From Microbacterium sp. CGR2 (GTDB lineage: Bacteria > Actinomycetota > Actinomycetes > Actinomycetales > Microbacteriaceae), in contig NZ_RBHX01000001.1 in the NCBI RefSeq assembly GCF_003626735.1, positions 186,001 through 250,000 on the forward strand: 64,000 bases of DNA, given 5' to 3'. A model generated the notes under the pieces. The model was given only the letters and a program-made list of their open reading frames with translations, made no database searches and was not told where the DNA came from. This document shows, in pieces, positions 43,046 through 51,741 of the stretch; within the stretch, counting starts at the first letter, position 1, and each line of letters starts with the position of its first letter. A program made the translations under genes and the position numbers.

Positions 43046-44602
43046 ATGCAAGACACTCTCGCGCATCGCGTCGTGCTGATCGGCTTCGGCCCGGTCGGCG
43101 CGCGGTTCGCCGAGGAGATGCTGCCGGCAGTGATGCAGGGCCGTGTCGATCTGACGATCATCGGCGCGGAGACGCACGACCCCTACAACCGGATCATGAT
43201 CGCCGAGTATGCAGCGGGCGAGATCGGACGCGAGGCCCTCACCACCGCCGACACCGCCGATTTCGTCACGGCCGGAGCGCGGGTGGTCCGGGGGCGGCGG
43301 GTCGTCCGGATCGACCGGGCATCCTCCACCGTCGTCCTCGATGCCGACGAGCGGGTCGCCTACGACCGGCTCGTCATCGCGACAGGTGCCCGCTCGAACG
43401 TCCCGCTGCTGGACGGCCTGGAGAGAATCGACTCCGACGATCGCAGCGTCGATGATGCCCTCACGGCCGGCGTGTGCGTCGTCCGCTCCCTGGAGGATGC
43501 CGAGCGCGTGCGCCGCGTCGTCGCTGCGGGCGGCCGCGTGGTGGTGCTCGGCGCCGGTGTTCTTGGCATCGAGTTCGCTCTGCTGCTCGCGGAAGGCGGC
43601 GCCGCCCCGCATCTGGCACATTTCGGACCGATCCCGATGCCGCGCCAGCTCGATCGCGGTGCCGCACACGTCCTCACCGGCGCCCTGGATCGGGCGGGCG
43701 TCACCGTGGTGCCGAACATGCGAGCCGAAGCGATCGCGACGCACGAGGTCGACGGCATCCGTTCGTTCCGCGCCCTGATCTCCAGCGACGGCCGACGAAT
43801 CGAGGGCGACCTCCTCGTGCTGTCGTGCGGCGTCCAGGCGCGCAGCGAGCTCGCGGCGGAAAGCGGCCTGCGCGTCGGCCGCGGCATCCTGGTCGATGAC
43901 CATCTGCGGTCGTGGACGGATGCGCGGATCCATGCGATCGGCGACGTGGCGCATCTCGCCGATCCCGAGAAGTACGCCCACGACCGGGAAGTGCCGGGCG
44001 GGCCGTCCGGTCTCATCGGTCCCGGCTGGCGTCAGGCCGACTGGTTGGCCACGGCGATCGTCACCGAACTCGCAGGCGACGAGCCGCAGCCGTTCACTGA
44101 GGACATCCCCGGCGTCGTGCTGATGAAGGCGAGTCAGGTCGACCTGGTCTCCGCCGGCGAGGTCCAGCTCGATCCCTTCGCGCCGACACCGCTCGGCGAA
44201 GAGCCCCGCGAGGTGGCGCTCTGGGCCGACCCCCGACACGGCACCTACGTGAAGATGACGACGACGGCGGGCGTGCTCGACGGGTTCGTCGCCGTCGGGA
44301 TGCCGAGGGCCGCCGCGGAACTCGCCGTGCTCTACCAGCGCCGCGGGGAACTCCCCAGTGACCGGTCTCTGCTGCTGCGCATGGACTCCGCCGAGGCGTC
44401 GCTGCCCGTGCCGCAAGGACGCGATGCGACCGTCTGCATGTGCAACGCGGTCACCGTCGGGCAGATCGAGGATGCCGTCGCCGAGCACTCCTGCCTCACG
44501 GTCGAGGACGTCGGCGCCTGCACGCGCGCGGGCACCGGATGCGGCGGATGCCGCGCCCGCATCGCCGAGATGCTCACTCGGCTCGAGGTCGCCCCCTCAT
44601 GA
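43046..44602 (+). CDS. nasB: FAD-dependent electron-transfer subunit for nitrate/nitrite reduction (NasB/NirB N-terminal type)
   Basis: Flavoprotein of 518 residues with the NirB N-terminal architecture: first nucleotide fold (VVLIGFGPVGARFAEEM), pyridine-nucleotide fold (VVVLGAGVLGIEFALLLAEGG) and a C-terminal BFD-like [2Fe-2S] domain (CMCNAVTVGQIEDAV... with CGGC near the end, cysteines in CxC and CGGC pattern). It lacks the sulfite/nitrite-reductase and siroheme domains of true NirB, so it should pass electrons from NAD(P)H to the molybdenum subunit rather than reduce nitrite. Start overlaps nothing; the stop overlaps nasA (ATGA). Confidence 0.87.
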   Translation: MQDTLAHRVVLIGFGPVGARFAEEMLPAVMQGRVDLTIIGAETHDPYNRIMIAEYAAGEIGREALTTADTADFVTAGARVVRGRRVVRIDRASSTVVLDADERVAYDRLVIATGARSNVPLLDGLERIDSDDRSVDDALTAGVCVVRSLEDAERVRRVVAAGGRVVVLGAGVLGIEFALLLAEGGAAPHLAHFGPIPMPRQLDRGAAHVLTGALDRAGVTVVPNMRAEAIATHEVDGIRSFRALISSDGRRIEGDLLVLSCGVQARSELAAESGLRVGRGILVDDHLRSWTDARIHAIGDVAHLADPEKYAHDREVPGGPSGLIGPGWRQADWLATAIVTELAGDEPQPFTEDIPGVVLMKASQVDLVSAGEVQLDPFAPTPLGEEPREVALWADPRHGTYVKMTTTAGVLDGFVAVGMPRAAAELAVLYQRRGELPSDRSLLLRMDSAEASLPVPQGRDATVCMCNAVTVGQIEDAVAEHSCLTVEDVGACTRAGTGCGGCRARIAEMLTRLEVAPS

Positions 44603-46692
44603 CCGCGCTCCCGACATCGACGCACTGTCCGTACTGCGCGCTGCAGTGCGCCATGACGCTCACCCCCACCCCCGCCGATCGTGTTCCCGTGGAGGTCTCC
44701 GGTCGTGAGTTCCCCACCAACCGCGGCGGTCTCTGCAAGAAGGGGTGGACGGCCGCCGAACTCCTCGCGCGAAGCGACCGGATCACCGCTCCGCTGCTCA
44801 AGCAGGACGACGGCTCCTTCGCCGAGACCTCCTGGGAGGAGGCCCTCGATAGGATCGCTGCCGGCGTGCGTCGGTTCACGGCCGAGAGCGGGACGGACGC
44901 GATCGGAGTGTTCGGCGGCGGTGGCCTCACGAACGAGAAGGCTTACCAATTGGGCAAGTTCGCCCGCATCGCCCTGCGAACCCGCCTGATCGACTACAAC
45001 GGGCGGTTCTGCATGTCGTCGGCGGCGGCGGCCGCCAACCGCGCGTTCGGGGTGGACAGGGGCCTGCCGTTCCCGCTCGCAGACCTCGACACCGCCGACA
45101 CTCTGTTCGTGCTGGGCTCCAACATGGGCGACACGATGCCCCCGTTCGTGCAGCACATGCAGGGTGCGAGGGCGAGCGGTGGATTGATCGTGGTCGATCC
45201 ACGGCGGTCCACGACAGCCCGGCTCACGGCCGACGGCGCCGGCACACACGTGCAGCCGGTGCCCGGGACCGATCTCGCCCTGCTGCTGGGGATGACGCAC
45301 GTCGTGATCGTCGAGGAACTCTACGACCGCTCCTATGTGGACACCCGCACCACCGGCTTCGAGGCGCTCCGTCGCTCCGTCTCCTCGTGGTGGCCGGCGC
45401 GCACGGAGTCCGTCACCGGCGTCCCGGCCGACACCGTCCGTGACCTCGCCCGGCGCCTGGCCGGATCCTCATCCGCATACATCCTCACCGGACGCGGCGT
45501 CGAACAGCACGTCGACGGCACCGACACCGCCACCGCCGCGATCAACCTGGCACTGCTGCTCGGGCTGGTCGGACGACCCGGATCGGGATACGGGACGCTC
45601 ACCGGACAGGGCAACGGCCAAGGCGGGCGGGAGCACGGCCAGAAGTCCGATCAGCTTCCCGGGTATCGCAAGATCACCGACCCGGCGGCACGGGCGCACG
45701 TCGCAGCGGTGTGGGGCGTGCCCGCGGACACCATCCCCGGCCCCGGCCTCCCGGCCGTGGAGCTGCTCGCGAGATGCGGTGTCGACGAGGGTGTGCGGAT
45801 GCTGCTGGTACACGGGTCGAACGTCGTCGTCTCGGCGCCCGATGTCTCCCAGGTGCGCGCGGCGCTCGGTCGCCTCGACCTGCTCATCGTCAGCGACTTC
45901 TTCCTCTCCGAGACGGCGCAGCTGGCCGACATCGTGCTGCCGGTGCTGCAGTGGGCGGAAGAGGAAGGAACGATGACCAACCTCGAAGGGCGGGTCCTTC
46001 GCCGGCGCCGCGCCCTCCTCCCTCCCCCCGGCGCCCGCAGCGAACTGTGGATCATGCGCGAGCTCGCCGCACGCCTCGACGCTCCCGGTGTCTGGTCGAC
46101 CGATCCCGCCGAGGTCTTCGACGAGCTCGCCCGCGCATCCGAGGGCGGACTCGCCGACTACTCCGGTCTCTCGCATGCTCTCCTCGACACCGGGATCGCC
46201 GCGCATTGGCCGTATCCCTCAGGTTCCACGGGCACGCCGCGGCTCTTCGAGGAGCGGTTCGCGCACGACGACGGCCGCGCCCGACTCGTCTCCGTGCGGG
46301 CCCGAGCCCCGGAGTCGCCGCGGGGCGCGGAACTCAGCCTGATCACCGGGCGCATCCTGACCCACTATCAATCCGGAACCCAGACCCGGCGTGTGACCGA
46401 ACTCAACGGGCCTCACCCCCGGCTGGTCGCGCAACTGCATCCGCTGACCGCCCGCGATCGCGGTGTCGCCGCCGGAACGCGCGTGCGAGTGGCGAACGGG
46501 CGCGGGGCGGTCGAGGCAGATGTCGAACTCAGCGACGACATCCGTCCGGACACCGTCTTCCTGCCGTTCCATTACGCCGGCGCCGAGAGCGCCAACCTGC
46601 TCACCAGTTCCGCGACGGACCCGCTCAGCTCGATGCCGGAGTTCAAGCACGCCGTCGTCACCGTCGACGCGATCCCGGCCGGCGCCGAGTAG
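44599..46692 (+). CDS. nasA: Assimilatory nitrate reductase catalytic subunit (molybdopterin oxidoreductase)
   Basis: Bis-MGD enzyme of 697 residues reducing nitrate to nitrite in the cytoplasm; no twin-arginine signal is present. The [4Fe-4S] ligands are Cys10, Cys13, Cys17 and Cys46 (CPYCALQC then GGLCKKGW). Cofactor-binding segments include [18 protein letters not shown] and, near residues 306-345, the second MGD pocket. The C-terminal domain ([14 protein letters not shown]... [14 protein letters not shown]) ends without the extra [2Fe-2S] domain of some NasA enzymes. No nitrite reductase gene is in the window, so the product must be handled elsewhere. Translationally coupled to nasB. Confidence 0.92.
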   Translation: MTALPTSTHCPYCALQCAMTLTPTPADRVPVEVSGREFPTNRGGLCKKGWTAAELLARSDRITAPLLKQDDGSFAETSWEEALDRIAAGVRRFTAESGTDAIGVFGGGGLTNEKAYQLGKFARIALRTRLIDYNGRFCMSSAAAAANRAFGVDRGLPFPLADLDTADTLFVLGSNMGDTMPPFVQHMQGARASGGLIVVDPRRSTTARLTADGAGTHVQPVPGTDLALLLGMTHVVIVEELYDRSYVDTRTTGFEALRRSVSSWWPARTESVTGVPADTVRDLARRLAGSSSAYILTGRGVEQHVDGTDTATAAINLALLLGLVGRPGSGYGTLTGQGNGQGGREHGQKSDQLPGYRKITDPAARAHVAAVWGVPADTIPGPGLPAVELLARCGVDEGVRMLLVHGSNVVVSAPDVSQVRAALGRLDLLIVSDFFLSETAQLADIVLPVLQWAEEEGTMTNLEGRVLRRRRALLPPPGARSELWIMRELAARLDAPGVWSTDPAEVFDELARASEGGLADYSGLSHALLDTGIAAHWPYPSGSTGTPRLFEERFAHDDGRARLVSVRARAPESPRGAELSLITGRILTHYQSGTQTRRVTELNGPHPRLVAQLHPLTARDRGVAAGTRVRVANGRGAVEADVELSDDIRPDTVFLPFHYAGAESANLLTSSATDPLSSMPEFKHAVVTVDAIPAGAE

Positions 46693-46702
46693 CATTTGCA
46701 GG

Positions 46703-47902
46703 GTGACCGAACGCGCTCCTCTCTCCCGCAAGCTGTCCGCCATCGCCGAGTCCGCGACCCTCAAGGTCGACGCCAAGGCCAAGGCCCTCAAAGCCGAGGG
46801 CAAGGACGTCATCTCCTACGCGGCCGGCGAGCCCGACTTCTCCACGCCGCAGTTCATCGTCGATGCCGCTGCCGAGGCGCTCGCCGACCCGGCGAGCTAC
46901 CGGTACACCCCGGCGCCCGGCCTCCCGGCGCTGCGCGAAGCCATCGCCGCGAAGACGCTCCGCGACTCGGGCCTCGAGGTCTCGCCCAGCCAGGTCATCG
47001 TCACCAACGGCGGCAAGCAGTCGGTCTATCAGGCCTTCCAGGCGGTGGTGAACCCCGGCGACGAGGTGCTGCTCCCGGCTCCGTACTGGACCACCTACCC
47101 CGAGGCGATCCGCCTTGCCGACGGCACGCCCGTCGAGGTCTTCGCCGGGGCCGATCAGGACTACAAAGTCACCGTCGAGCAGCTCGAGGCCGCGCGCACC
47201 GAGCGGACGACCGTGCTCGTCTTCGTCTCTCCCTCGAACCCCACCGGCTCGGTGTACACCGCCGACGAGACGAAGGCGATCGGCGAATGGGCGCTCGAGC
47301 ACGGCATCTGGATCGTCAGCGATGAGATCTACCAGAACCTGACTTACGAAGGCGTCACCGCGACCTCGATCGTGCAGGCGGTTCCCGAGGTCGCGGGCCA
47401 GACGATCCTCGTCAACGGTGTCGCGAAGACTTACGCGATGACCGGGTGGCGGGTCGGCTGGATGGTCGGCCCCGCCGACGCCATCAAGATCGCCGGCAAC
47501 CTTCAGTCGCATCTCTCGAGCAACGTGAACAACGTCGCGCAGAAGGCCGCCGTCGCCGCACTCAACGGCCCGCAGTCCGAGGCTCAGCAGATGCGCGAGG
47601 CCTTCGACCGCCGGCGGCGACTCATCGTTGCCGAGCTCTCGAAGATCGAGGGGCTGGTCGTGCCGAACCCGCTCGGCGCTTTCTACGTGTACCCCGATGT
47701 GCAGGGCCTGCTCGGCCGCACGTGGGGTGGAGTCACCCCGACGACCTCGCTCGAACTGGCCGACCTCATCCTCGACCAGGCAGAGGTCGCCGTCGTTCCC
47801 GGTGAAGCCTTCGGCCCCTCCGGCTACCTCCGCCTGTCGTACGCCCTCGGCGACGACGCCCTGCTCGAGGGTGTGCAGAGACTGCAGCGCCTCTTCTCCT
47901 GA
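46703..47902 (+). CDS. aspC: Class I aminotransferase, aspartate aminotransferase type
   Basis: PLP enzyme of 399 residues interconverting aspartate and oxaloacetate (with glutamate/2-oxoglutarate). The PLP lysine lies in [16 protein letters not shown] (about 234-249), with SPSNPTGS and [12 protein letters not shown] upstream, all typical of the Ib subgroup. It starts with GTG at 46703; the TAGCAT box 7 nt upstream overlaps the nasA stop codon, suggesting a leaderless transcript. Being downstream of nitrate genes fits nitrogen assimilation, though it is also a housekeeping activity. Confidence 0.93.
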   Translation: MTERAPLSRKLSAIAESATLKVDAKAKALKAEGKDVISYAAGEPDFSTPQFIVDAAAEALADPASYRYTPAPGLPALREAIAAKTLRDSGLEVSPSQVIVTNGGKQSVYQAFQAVVNPGDEVLLPAPYWTTYPEAIRLADGTPVEVFAGADQDYKVTVEQLEAARTERTTVLVFVSPSNPTGSVYTADETKAIGEWALEHGIWIVSDEIYQNLTYEGVTATSIVQAVPEVAGQTILVNGVAKTYAMTGWRVGWMVGPADAIKIAGNLQSHLSSNVNNVAQKAAVAALNGPQSEAQQMREAFDRRRRLIVAELSKIEGLVVPNPLGAFYVYPDVQGLLGRTWGGVTPTTSLELADLILDQAEVAVVPGEAFGPSGYLRLSYALGDDALLEGVQRLQRLFS

Positions 47903-47936
47903 GAGTTCTCGCTCGCCCTGTGCGACGGCATCCCCC

Positions 47937-48338
47937 TCAGCTTTCCGGGTGGTACCCGATGAGCCAGCGGATGCCGTAGCGATCGGTCACCGTGCCATCG
48001 AAGTCACCCCAGGGTCGCTGCTGCAGCGCATCGATCACGCGCCCGCCCTCGGCGAGCGCGTCGAACCAGCGCGTGAGAGTCGCGGCGTCGGCCGTTCCCA
48101 GAAGTGCGAGGAACATGCCGCTCATCTGCACCGCATCGCCGTCGGCCCCGGCATCCGCGCCGCTGAGCGCGACGGCCCCTTTCAATTCCCCGTGGGCGAC
48201 CGCATCGCCGGGTCCGTCATGGCGACCGGCGTGGGCATAGTCGAGGATCTCGAGATCACCGCCGAACACGGACTGGTAGTGATGCAGAGCCTCAGCGGCG
48301 TTGCCGGGGAAAAGCAGGTACGGGGTCGGGGCGCTCAT
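47937..48338 (-). CDS. PhnB-like VOC-family protein
   Basis: Small cytoplasmic protein of 133 residues with the PhnB/glyoxalase-like pattern: PYLLFPGNAAEALHHYQSVFGGDLE at the start, then MSGMFLALLGTADAATLTRWFDAL and DRYGIRWLIGY at the end. PhnB-like proteins have the VOC fold but usually no known activity. ATG 48338 with a TACACT box 6 nt upstream (leaderless). It is convergent with aspC. The function is not identifiable. Confidence 0.82.
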   Translation of the reverse strand: MSAPTPYLLFPGNAAEALHHYQSVFGGDLEILDYAHAGRHDGPGDAVAHGELKGAVALSGADAGADGDAVQMSGMFLALLGTADAATLTRWFDALAEGGRVIDALQQRPWGDFDGTVTDRYGIRWLIGYHPES

Positions 48339-48387
48339 GCCGCGAGTGTAACCGTCGGCTCCGACGTCGACCAGAGTCCGACGTCGC

Positions 48388-49533
48388 CTAGAGTTCGACG
48401 CCGACCAGCACCGGCTCCGGTTGCAGCACGAGGCCGAATTCGGCGTGCACCCTGCTCTGGATGAAGCGCGCCAGCTCGGCGACTTCTCCTGCCGTCGCAC
48501 CGCCGCGGTTCGTCAGAGCGAGAGCGTGCTTGGTCGACACCGATGCCCGAGACCGCGGGAGCTTGAAGCCCTTGCGGATGCCGGCCTGCTCGATGAGCCA
48601 GGCCGCGCTCACCTTGACGTCCGGCGCCTCGATCTTGGTCTGCGGCACGAGCCCGTCGTAGGAGGCCAGAGGGATCACGGTCATCGCGTCGAGATCGGGC
48701 GCCACCGGCCAGCGGGGGCACTCGGGAGGCAGTGCGCGCGCCACGCTCTCCGAGACGATCGCGTTCTGGAAGAACGACCCCACGCCGTGGGTGTCGGGAT
48801 CGTCGGCATCCAGCAGCATCCCTTTGGACGCGCGGGTGGCGAGGATTCGCTCGCGCACCCAGCCGAGTGGCACGGGGGCGTCGTCGGACAGCCCGAGAGC
48901 GCGTCGCAGCTGCTCTCCCCGCACGACGCGCTGGTCGGCGACGAGCAGATCGAAGGTGACCGAGAGGATGACGGCCCGGCGCTGCGGTTCGCTTCCGTAA
49001 TGGTGCTTGAGCACGGAGGTGCGGAATCCCAGACCGAGGTCGGATGCCGGGACGGTGGAGATCTCGCCGGTCGTCTCATCGATCAGGTCGACCTCGACCA
49101 GAGTCTCCTGGATCTCCTGCCCGTACGCGCCGATGTTCTGCACGGGCGCCGCACCGACGGTGCCCGGGATGCCGCTCATCGCCTCGAGGCCGGCGTAACC
49201 GCGTTCGACGGCGTAGGCGACGAGGTCGTCCCACCCGTGGCCCGCTTGCACGCGCAGCCGGATGCGCCCGGCGTGCGGCGAGGGAACCTCGTCGATGCCC
49301 TGCGTCCGGACCCGGATGACCGTTCCCTCGAAGGTTTCGTCGCCGACGAAGAGGTTCGACCCGCCGCCCAGCACGAACCACGCGTCGCGCCGCGCCCAGA
49401 CGTCGCGCAGCGCGTCGACGAGCTCAGCGGTCGTGGTCGCCTCCAGCATCCGCTCGGGCGCGGCACCGGTGCGCAGCGTCGTCAGCGCCGACAGCCGGAC
49501 CGGCTCGATCGTCCGCACCTCGGTCACCGCCAT
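48388..49533 (-). CDS. murB: UDP-N-acetylmuramate dehydrogenase
   Basis: FAD enzyme of 381 residues reducing UDP-GlcNAc-enolpyruvate to UDP-N-acetylmuramate for peptidoglycan synthesis. The FAD-binding half carries WFVLGGGSNLFVGDE and GLEAMSGIPGTVGAAPVQNIGAYG, and GVGSFFQNAI marks the catalytic Ser region; C-terminal AAWLIEQAGIRKGFKL follows. Its ATG overlaps the stop of the dehydratase gene (TGATG). murB next to two dehydratase genes is a common actinobacterial arrangement. Confidence 0.95.
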   Translation of the reverse strand: MAVTEVRTIEPVRLSALTTLRTGAAPERMLEATTTAELVDALRDVWARRDAWFVLGGGSNLFVGDETFEGTVIRVRTQGIDEVPSPHAGRIRLRVQAGHGWDDLVAYAVERGYAGLEAMSGIPGTVGAAPVQNIGAYGQEIQETLVEVDLIDETTGEISTVPASDLGLGFRTSVLKHHYGSEPQRRAVILSVTFDLLVADQRVVRGEQLRRALGLSDDAPVPLGWVRERILATRASKGMLLDADDPDTHGVGSFFQNAIVSESVARALPPECPRWPVAPDLDAMTVIPLASYDGLVPQTKIEAPDVKVSAAWLIEQAGIRKGFKLPRSRASVSTKHALALTNRGGATAGEVAELARFIQSRVHAEFGLVLQPEPVLVGVEL

Positions 49534-49931
49534 CAGACGGCGACGCGCAGCTGCGCCTTGACGAGGACGGTCGTGTCGCCCGTGGTGACTTTGAGGTCGA
49601 TACGAGCGGAGTTTTCGTCGACGGCGCCGACTGTGGCGATGACGTGCACGTCGGCCCCGTCCGTCGCGTCGACGACGACCGGCTTCGTGAAGCGCACGCC
49701 GTAGTCGAGGATCACGGCAGCAGGGTCGAGGGCGCTGACGACCGCGGAGGAGGCGATTCCCATCGTGAGCATGCCGTGCGCGAGCACGCCCGGCAGGCCC
49801 ACGGACGCGGCGACATCATCGCGATAGTGGATCGGGTTGAAGTCTCCGGATGCTCCGGCGTACCGCACCAGGGACTCGCGAGTGAGGTGAACGGTGCGTT
49901 CGGCAACCACTTCTCCGACGGTGTAGCCCAT
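49533..49931 (-). CDS. MaoC-like (R)-specific hydratase/dehydratase, HadB-like
   Basis: Hot-dog-fold dehydratase subunit of 132 residues, expected to dehydrate (R)-3-hydroxyacyl thioesters in fatty-acid elongation. The MaoC catalytic pattern is clear: Asp and His in YAGASGDFNPIHYRDDVA, and the segment GLPGVLAHGMLTMGI after it. Start at 49931 overlaps the stop of the preceding gene by one base (TGATG), so the two subunits are made together, probably as an A/B heterodimer as in mycobacterial HadAB. Confidence 0.88.
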   Translation of the reverse strand: MGYTVGEVVAERTVHLTRESLVRYAGASGDFNPIHYRDDVAASVGLPGVLAHGMLTMGIASSAVVSALDPAAVILDYGVRFTKPVVVDATDGADVHVIATVGAVDENSARIDLKVTTGDTTVLVKAQLRVAV

Positions 49932-50389
49932 CAGGCGGCCTCTCCTTCGTCGGCCCCGACCAGCAGGACACTGGTGGCCGTGACCACATGGGCGCCGTCG
50001 GCATCGGTGATCTCGGCTTCGCTGGTGATCATCGCGTTCCCCGCCATCATCCGGATGCCGGTGACCCGCAGCCGACCGGTGAGCTCGTCGCCCGCCACGA
50101 TCTGCTGCGAGTACCGGAAGCGCTGCTCGGCGTGGATCGTGCGGGCGAGCTCGATCCCCGAGTCGGGTTCGGCGAGGAGCTGCTGCAGCGTGTGATCCTG
50201 CACCACCATCGCGAACGTCGGTGGAGCGACCACATCCGTGAAACCGGCCGCGCGGGCCGCTTCGACATCGGTGTGCTGGGGGGCCTCGGCGAAGACGGCT
50301 CGTGCGAACTCGCGCACTTTCTCGCGTCCGACCAGGTAGGGGGCCGTCGGCGGGAACTCCCGGCCGACAAGATCTTGGTTCACTGCCAC
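49931..50389 (-). CDS. FAS1-like dehydratase-domain protein, HadA-like
   Basis: Hot-dog-fold subunit of 152 residues without the full catalytic Asp-His motif, the likely substrate-binding partner of the MaoC protein encoded next. Segments PYLVGREKVREFARAVF, TDVVAPPTFAMVV and AEQRFRYSQQIVAGDELTG match the N-terminal MaoC/UPF0336 group. GTG at 50389 is preferred over GTG 50383 because a TAGGAT box lies 6 nt before it (50401-50396). That box is in the loop of a perfect 19-bp inverted repeat whose left arm covers this start codon. Confidence 0.87.
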   Translation of the reverse strand: MAVNQDLVGREFPPTAPYLVGREKVREFARAVFAEAPQHTDVEAARAAGFTDVVAPPTFAMVVQDHTLQQLLAEPDSGIELARTIHAEQRFRYSQQIVAGDELTGRLRVTGIRMMAGNAMITSEAEITDADGAHVVTATSVLLVGADEGEAA

Positions 50390-50421
50390 CCCTCGATCCT
50401 ACCGAGGGGTGGCAGTGAACC
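50377..50421. promoter_or_regulatory. Perfect 19-bp inverted repeat enclosing the -10 and start codon of the HadA-like gene
   Basis: Arm 50377-50395 and arm 50403-50421 are exact complements with a 7-nt loop (50396-50402). The left arm includes the GTG start and next codons of the dehydratase gene; the loop holds the TAGGAT box; the right arm starts 6 nt after the glycerate-kinase stop. Read-through RNA from upstream would fold the start into a hairpin, while RNA from the loop promoter would lack one arm. It could also terminate the upstream transcript. Confidence 0.7.
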
Positions 50422-50427
50422 GCCCGC

Positions 50428-51630
50428 TCAGGCCGCCCTGGCCGACATCGCCGAGCCCAGCAGCACCATCCGCATGCTCCGCTCCGCAGCATCGCGCAGC
50501 AGCGCTTCCCCCTGTTCCACCGCCTGCGCCAAGGGCATCGGCACCGTGATGATCGAGGCGATCGCGTCGATCCCGATATCGTGCACGTCCGGGGCGCCCT
50601 GGCCGAGCGAACCGGCGATGCCGAGCACCGGAACGCCGGCGACGCGCGCGCGCATCGCGATCTCCGCCGGAACCTTTCCGCGTGGGGTCTGAAAGTCGAT
50701 CGCCCCTTCGGCGGTGATCACCAGGTCCGCAAGGCCCATCAATTCATCGAGCGCGTGCGGAAGCAGGCCGCTGTCGAGCAGCACCTCGAAGCGCGGCGCG
50801 AGGCGGGCGCCCAGGACCGCTGCCAGACCGGCGCCGAGTCCACCGGACGCGCCGGTTCCTCCTCCTGTGCGCACGTCCAACGCGGCCCCGAATGGACTCT
50901 CGTCTTCCAGAAGAGCAGCCCAGCTGTCCAGGGCGGACGCGAGCTGTTCGACCTGTTCCGGGGTGGCGCCTTTCTGCGGCCCGAACACCCGGGCGACTCC
51001 CCGAGGTCCGCACAGCACGTTGTGGATATTGCACGCGAGTACGATCTCGACCTCACCGATACGCGGATGGAGGCCCGCGAGGTCGAGACGGACCGCATCT
51101 CCGAGGTGGCGCCCGCCCGGTGCGATCGGACGGCCCTCCCGATCGAGGATCCGCGCTCCGAGGGCTACCAGCGCTCCTGCGCCGCCGTCGCTGGTGCCGG
51201 AGTCGCCGCATCCGACCACGATCCGCTGCGCCCCACTGTCGAGAGCGGCGACGATCAGCTCGCCGACGCCGCGCGTGGTGGTCTCGCCCGGGTCGCGCTG
51301 ATCGCGCGGCACCAGGCGCAGCCCGGCCGCCGATGCCATCTCGACGACGGCGGTTCCGGTCGCATGTCCACCGAGCCGAGCCCAGTGCGCATCGACCGTC
51401 GCGCCGACCGGCCCCGTGACAGCGACCGGAACGAGCTCGCCACCGGTCGCCTCCGCGAGCGCGGCGGCGGTGCCCTCTCCACCATCGGGGACGGGGAACT
51501 CGTCGACCCGCACACCGGGGATGACGCGGCGGACGCCTGCGGCGATGGCCTGAGCGACCGCCTGGGCGCTCAGACTCTCCTTGAATCCGCTCGGTGCGAC
51601 CAGGATTCGCTGGGGGATGTGGATGGACAT
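50428..51630 (-). CDS. glxK: Glycerate kinase
   Basis: Phosphorylates D-glycerate to phosphoglycerate; 400 residues, GarK/GlxK family. Visible signatures are ILVAPSGFKESLSAQAVAQA at the start, VPDGGEGTAAALAEATGG (about 47-64), CGDSGTSDGGAGAL (about 139-152) and the C-terminal DLVITAEGAIDFQTPRGKVP. An AGGAGGAACC box precedes ATG 51630. It follows the SLC13-type transporter gene by about 110 nt on the same strand, so uptake and phosphorylation of glycerate or a related acid is an attractive but unproven link. Confidence 0.93.
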   Translation of the reverse strand: MSIHIPQRILVAPSGFKESLSAQAVAQAIAAGVRRVIPGVRVDEFPVPDGGEGTAAALAEATGGELVPVAVTGPVGATVDAHWARLGGHATGTAVVEMASAAGLRLVPRDQRDPGETTTRGVGELIVAALDSGAQRIVVGCGDSGTSDGGAGALVALGARILDREGRPIAPGGRHLGDAVRLDLAGLHPRIGEVEIVLACNIHNVLCGPRGVARVFGPQKGATPEQVEQLASALDSWAALLEDESPFGAALDVRTGGGTGASGGLGAGLAAVLGARLAPRFEVLLDSGLLPHALDELMGLADLVITAEGAIDFQTPRGKVPAEIAMRARVAGVPVLGIAGSLGQGAPDVHDIGIDAIASIITVPMPLAQAVEQGEALLRDAAERSMRMVLLGSAMSARAA

Positions 51631-51741
51631 GGTTCCTCCTTCTGCGCCCTCGGGGCGACGAGGCCCGAAAGGGCACGACGAGCACCGGTGCACCGGCGGT
51701 GCACGCGGAGAGAGTACGGATTGCGGTGAGACGGGAGCGCG

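Noticed and set aside
41633..44488. 951-codon open frame on the minus strand opposite narK and nasB
   Set aside because: It lies fully antisense to two well-supported genes, has low-complexity His/Arg/Asp-rich translation and no family signature. It is a shadow of GC-rich codon structure.
43046..44602. Complete NirB nitrite reductase
   Set aside because: The protein is 518 residues and ends with the BFD-like iron-sulfur domain; the siroheme half of NirB is absent.
51682..51702. Nested GCACCGGTGC palindromes between transporter and glycerate kinase
   Set aside because: Short GC palindromes are expected often in this composition and no gene-specific context supports an operator.
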